64,000 nucleotides of DNA from Roseobacter cerasinus. Its GTDB lineage: Bacteria > Pseudomonadota > Alphaproteobacteria > Rhodobacterales > Rhodobacteraceae. The stretch covers positions 283,761 to 347,760 of the forward strand of contig NZ_BLIV01000006.1 of the NCBI RefSeq assembly GCF_009811755.1, given 5' to 3'. Within the stretch, counting starts at the first letter, position 1; every line of letters begins with the position of its first letter. Made by a program: the position numbers and the translations under genes. The notes under the pieces are model-generated. The model was given only the letters and a program-made list of their open reading frames with translations. It was not told the DNA's origin and searched no databases. Below, piece after piece: positions 62,385-64,000 of this stretch.

Positions 62385-63425
62385 ATGTTTCTGCGTAGTG
62401 ATGCTGCGCAGTTTTTGGCTACGGATTCCCCAGATTCTCCGCAGGCGACTACGCAGAGAGAGGATATGGCCAGCATTTCCAAGATGGAGAACGGAAAGTT
62501 CCGTGCCCAAGTGTACCGTGATGGCGTGCGCAAGTCCAAGGTGTTTGCCACACGCAAAGAAGCGAAGCAGTGGGGCGCGCGCCAAGAGTACCTGCTGGAG
62601 AACGCGCCAGAGGTGAATTCCCGCATCCCGTTTGGTGACATTCTCGACCGATATGGCAGGGAGAAGTCATCGAAAAAGAAGGGCGCGCGTCCAGAGATAA
62701 TCCGCATTGAGCGCATTCGCCGAGACCGGCTTGCTAAGGTTGCTTTGGGTGACTTGCGGGTCACTGACTTTGCAGAGTGGCGTGACAAACGTCTGACAGA
62801 GGTCAAGTCATCTTCTGTTCGGCGCGAGCTGGAGCAAATGAGTGCGGTTCTGCGCATCGCGCGCACAGAATGGGCCTTAATGTCCTCTAATCCCCTTGAG
62901 GGGCTGAAATGGCCATCTGACAGCCCGCCACGTGACCGCATCGCTACGCAAAAAGAGATTGAGGCGCTGCGCATTAGTGCGGGGTCGGATCTATTCACGC
63001 TTACTGGACGGACGTTCCAAGCTTGGCTGTTTGCCATTGAAACGGGTATGCGCGCTGGCGAGATAGCCGGGCTTCGATCAAAGCATATAGATGGGGTCCG
63101 GGCACATCTATCTGAGACGAAGAACGGTGACGCGCGTGACGTCCCCTTATCCAAGGAGGCATTGCGGCTGCTTTCCGGACTGCCTGAAAGTGACGCGGTG
63201 TTCAACCTGTCGTCATCACAGATTAGCAGCTTATGGCGGAAGCTTCGGGATAGAGCGGGGGTCAAGGATCTAACCTTCCACGATAGCCGTCATATGGCAG
63301 TATCTCGGATGGCCAGAAAGCTGCACGTTTTGGACCTGGCGCGCGTGATCGGGCACCGGGACATAAAAATGCTGATGAGGTACTACAACACATCTGTGGA
63401 AGACCTCGCATCACAGCTAGACTAG
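62385..63425 (+). CDS. Tyrosine site-specific recombinase (phage/island integrase)
   Basis: A 346-residue integrase. The N-terminal part (about 28-75) is an AP2-like arm-binding domain with [24 protein letters not shown]; a SAM-like core-binding domain follows (about 80-175). Catalytic residues are R223 ([12 protein letters not shown]), K246 region, H299-x-x-R302 (FHDSRHMAV), H324 (IGHRD) and the nucleophile in MRYYNTS (Y333 or Y334). ATG 62385 has AGAGG at good spacing; ATG 62466 ([11 protein letters not shown]) is a plausible shorter start. It begins 73 bases after the tRNA-Leu CCA end and overlaps the opposite-strand HTH gene by 9 bases at its stop. Confidence 0.93.
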
Positions 63426-63656
63426 ATCCGGGTTGCGGATCATCGTCACGCCAGCCTCCACTTTGCTTTCCAGTGAGGGGAGACGGCGTTTTACCGTGTC
63501 GATGCTCTTGCCGATTTTTGCCGCGTAGTCCTTCATTGGTATGAATTCGGGCTTTGGTTGCATCTGCACTTCGTCAAGGCGGCGGTTTAGTTCGCGCAGC
63601 TCCAGACGAATTGCGTCTAGATCGGCTTGCTCAATGGCGATAAGTGTTTGGGTCAT
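63417..63656 (-). CDS. Small HTH protein, possible excisionase or regulator
   Basis: A 79-residue protein. The N-terminal 35 residues are a charged helix ([19 protein letters not shown]) that could form a coiled coil. The C-terminal part [20 protein letters not shown] followed by MIRNPDLV resembles the winged HTH of excisionase-like proteins. ATG 63656 has GGGGGAG upstream. It is convergent with the integrase and overlaps its end by 9 bases. Function as recombination directionality factor or repressor is inferred from size, fold and position. Confidence 0.65.
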
Positions 63657-63772
63657 CTCTGCTCCCCCTCTACCTGAGCCAGACGGGCTTTGAGGATGGC
63701 TATGAGCCAAGCACGGGCGGAATTCCCGTCTTCGTCTGAGCCTTGAGAAATGACGTGCCCAAGATCAGACAT
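63653..63772 (-). CDS. 39-aa small protein, possibly 5'-truncated
   Basis: Minus-strand frame [20 protein letters not shown] ending QVEGEQR; its TGA overlaps the start of the HTH gene (ATGA), so the two are coupled. The frame is open for 12 more codons upstream (EIWSLRYGGTVE) without a start, up to a stop near 63808, close to where the transposase remnant region begins. So this may be the tail of a longer gene cut by an insertion or deletion. No family is recognised. Confidence 0.45.
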
Positions 63773-63855
63773 CTCTACAGTGCCGCCATATCGCAAAGAC
63801 CAGATTTCTTACTTTACCACACGTTCATGCAGCAAAGCCTCGTGGAGCGCCTTAG

Positions 63856-64000
63856 CGGCATCGAGAGATCCCTTATCGGCGCACGTCGAAACGCCCCGCC
63901 GACACGCAGCTGCGCACCAGAATGAAAGAGCTGGCGTCCGAGCGGCGGCGGTTCGGCTATCGACGCCTGCACATCTTGCTGAAGCGCGAGGGATGGGAGG
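63856..64000 (+). mobile_element. IS3-family transposase fragment (OrfB part)
   Basis: An open frame running off the right edge reads RRTSKRPADTQLRTRMKELA then SERRRFGYRRLHILLKREGW, a hallmark of IS3-family OrfB just before the DDE integrase core. The frame has a stop (TAG 63853-63855) immediately upstream, and the expected N-terminal part of OrfB is missing, so the element is truncated at its left end at about 63800-63855. Whether the rest is intact lies outside the window. Confidence 0.75.

Noticed and set aside
1..64000. CRISPR array or rRNA operon
   Set aside because: No regularly spaced direct repeats and no rRNA-like stretch were seen on reading the window.

Overview
The window looks like a chromosomal segment of a marine Rhodobacterales (Roseobacter-group) alphaproteobacterium. 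The evidence is a GC-rich sequence with dense, often overlapping genes, the cox locus order ctaC-ctaB-small ORF-ctaG-ctaE-surf1-thrC-M16 peptidase, a one-polypeptide PutA with a divergent Lrp-type PutR, DUF1178, an alphaproteobacterial Nudix family, an adenosylcobalamin-type ribonucleotide reductase and two perfect CtrA boxes (TTAA-N7-TTAA). This assignment rests on gene content and synteny as I remember them, not on a database search.

Layout. 1-2.5 kb: a low-GC partial gene end, a lytic transglycosylase and a LOV photoreceptor kinase-like protein. 2.5-8 kb (minus): topA, dprA, tldD. 8-15.6 kb (plus): cytochrome c oxidase subunits and assembly factors, then thrC, an M16 peptidase and a GNAT enzyme coupled by overlapping stop and start codons. 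15.8-18 kb: an exported MBL-fold protein and a GlcD-type FAD dehydrogenase. 18-20.1 kb (minus): mtnP, a LysE exporter and apt, a methylthioadenosine/adenine salvage group. 20.2-21.7 kb: a frameshifted membrane protein gene. 21.9-28.3 kb: a SulP transporter and short housekeeping genes (EEP hydrolase, flavin reductase, GNAT, EcsC, Nudix, DUF1178, SDR). 28.4-31.9 kb: lysC and ptsP. 32.3-38.2 kb: the urea-type ABC transporter urtABCDE, with no urease genes nearby. 38.2-41 kb (minus): a PAS-GGDEF-EAL protein and a glutathione S-transferase. 41.2-43.3 kb: a class II ribonucleotide reductase behind two CtrA boxes, overlapping a DUF1653 gene. 43.4-47.5 kb (minus): an SDR and an AraC-NmrA-DUF1772-DUF2938 group. 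47.7-50.8 kb (minus): an arsenic-type aquaglyceroporin-arsH pair and a DUF3179 protein. 51.2-57.3 kb: a DEAD-box helicase, dusA overlapping a PhyH-like oxygenase, an inositol monophosphatase and a rhomboid protease. 57.3-61.9 kb: putA/putR and a TPR protein.

The right end (62-64 kb) is the most unusual part. A tRNA-Leu(UAA) gene is split in its anticodon by a 243-nt group I intron of the type known from cyanobacteria. A tyrosine recombinase gene starts about 70 bp after its CCA end, followed by a small HTH protein, a 39-codon ORF and a broken IS3-family transposase. This looks like the left edge of an integrated element that used the 3' exon of the interrupted tRNA as its attachment site.

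I found no CRISPR array, rRNA or complete insertion sequence. Many long antisense reading frames over GC-rich genes were discarded. Other points that merit checking are a LOV histidine kinase lacking its phosphoacceptor histidine, a ribonucleotide reductase lacking the first redox cysteine, and several palindromes that may be operators.
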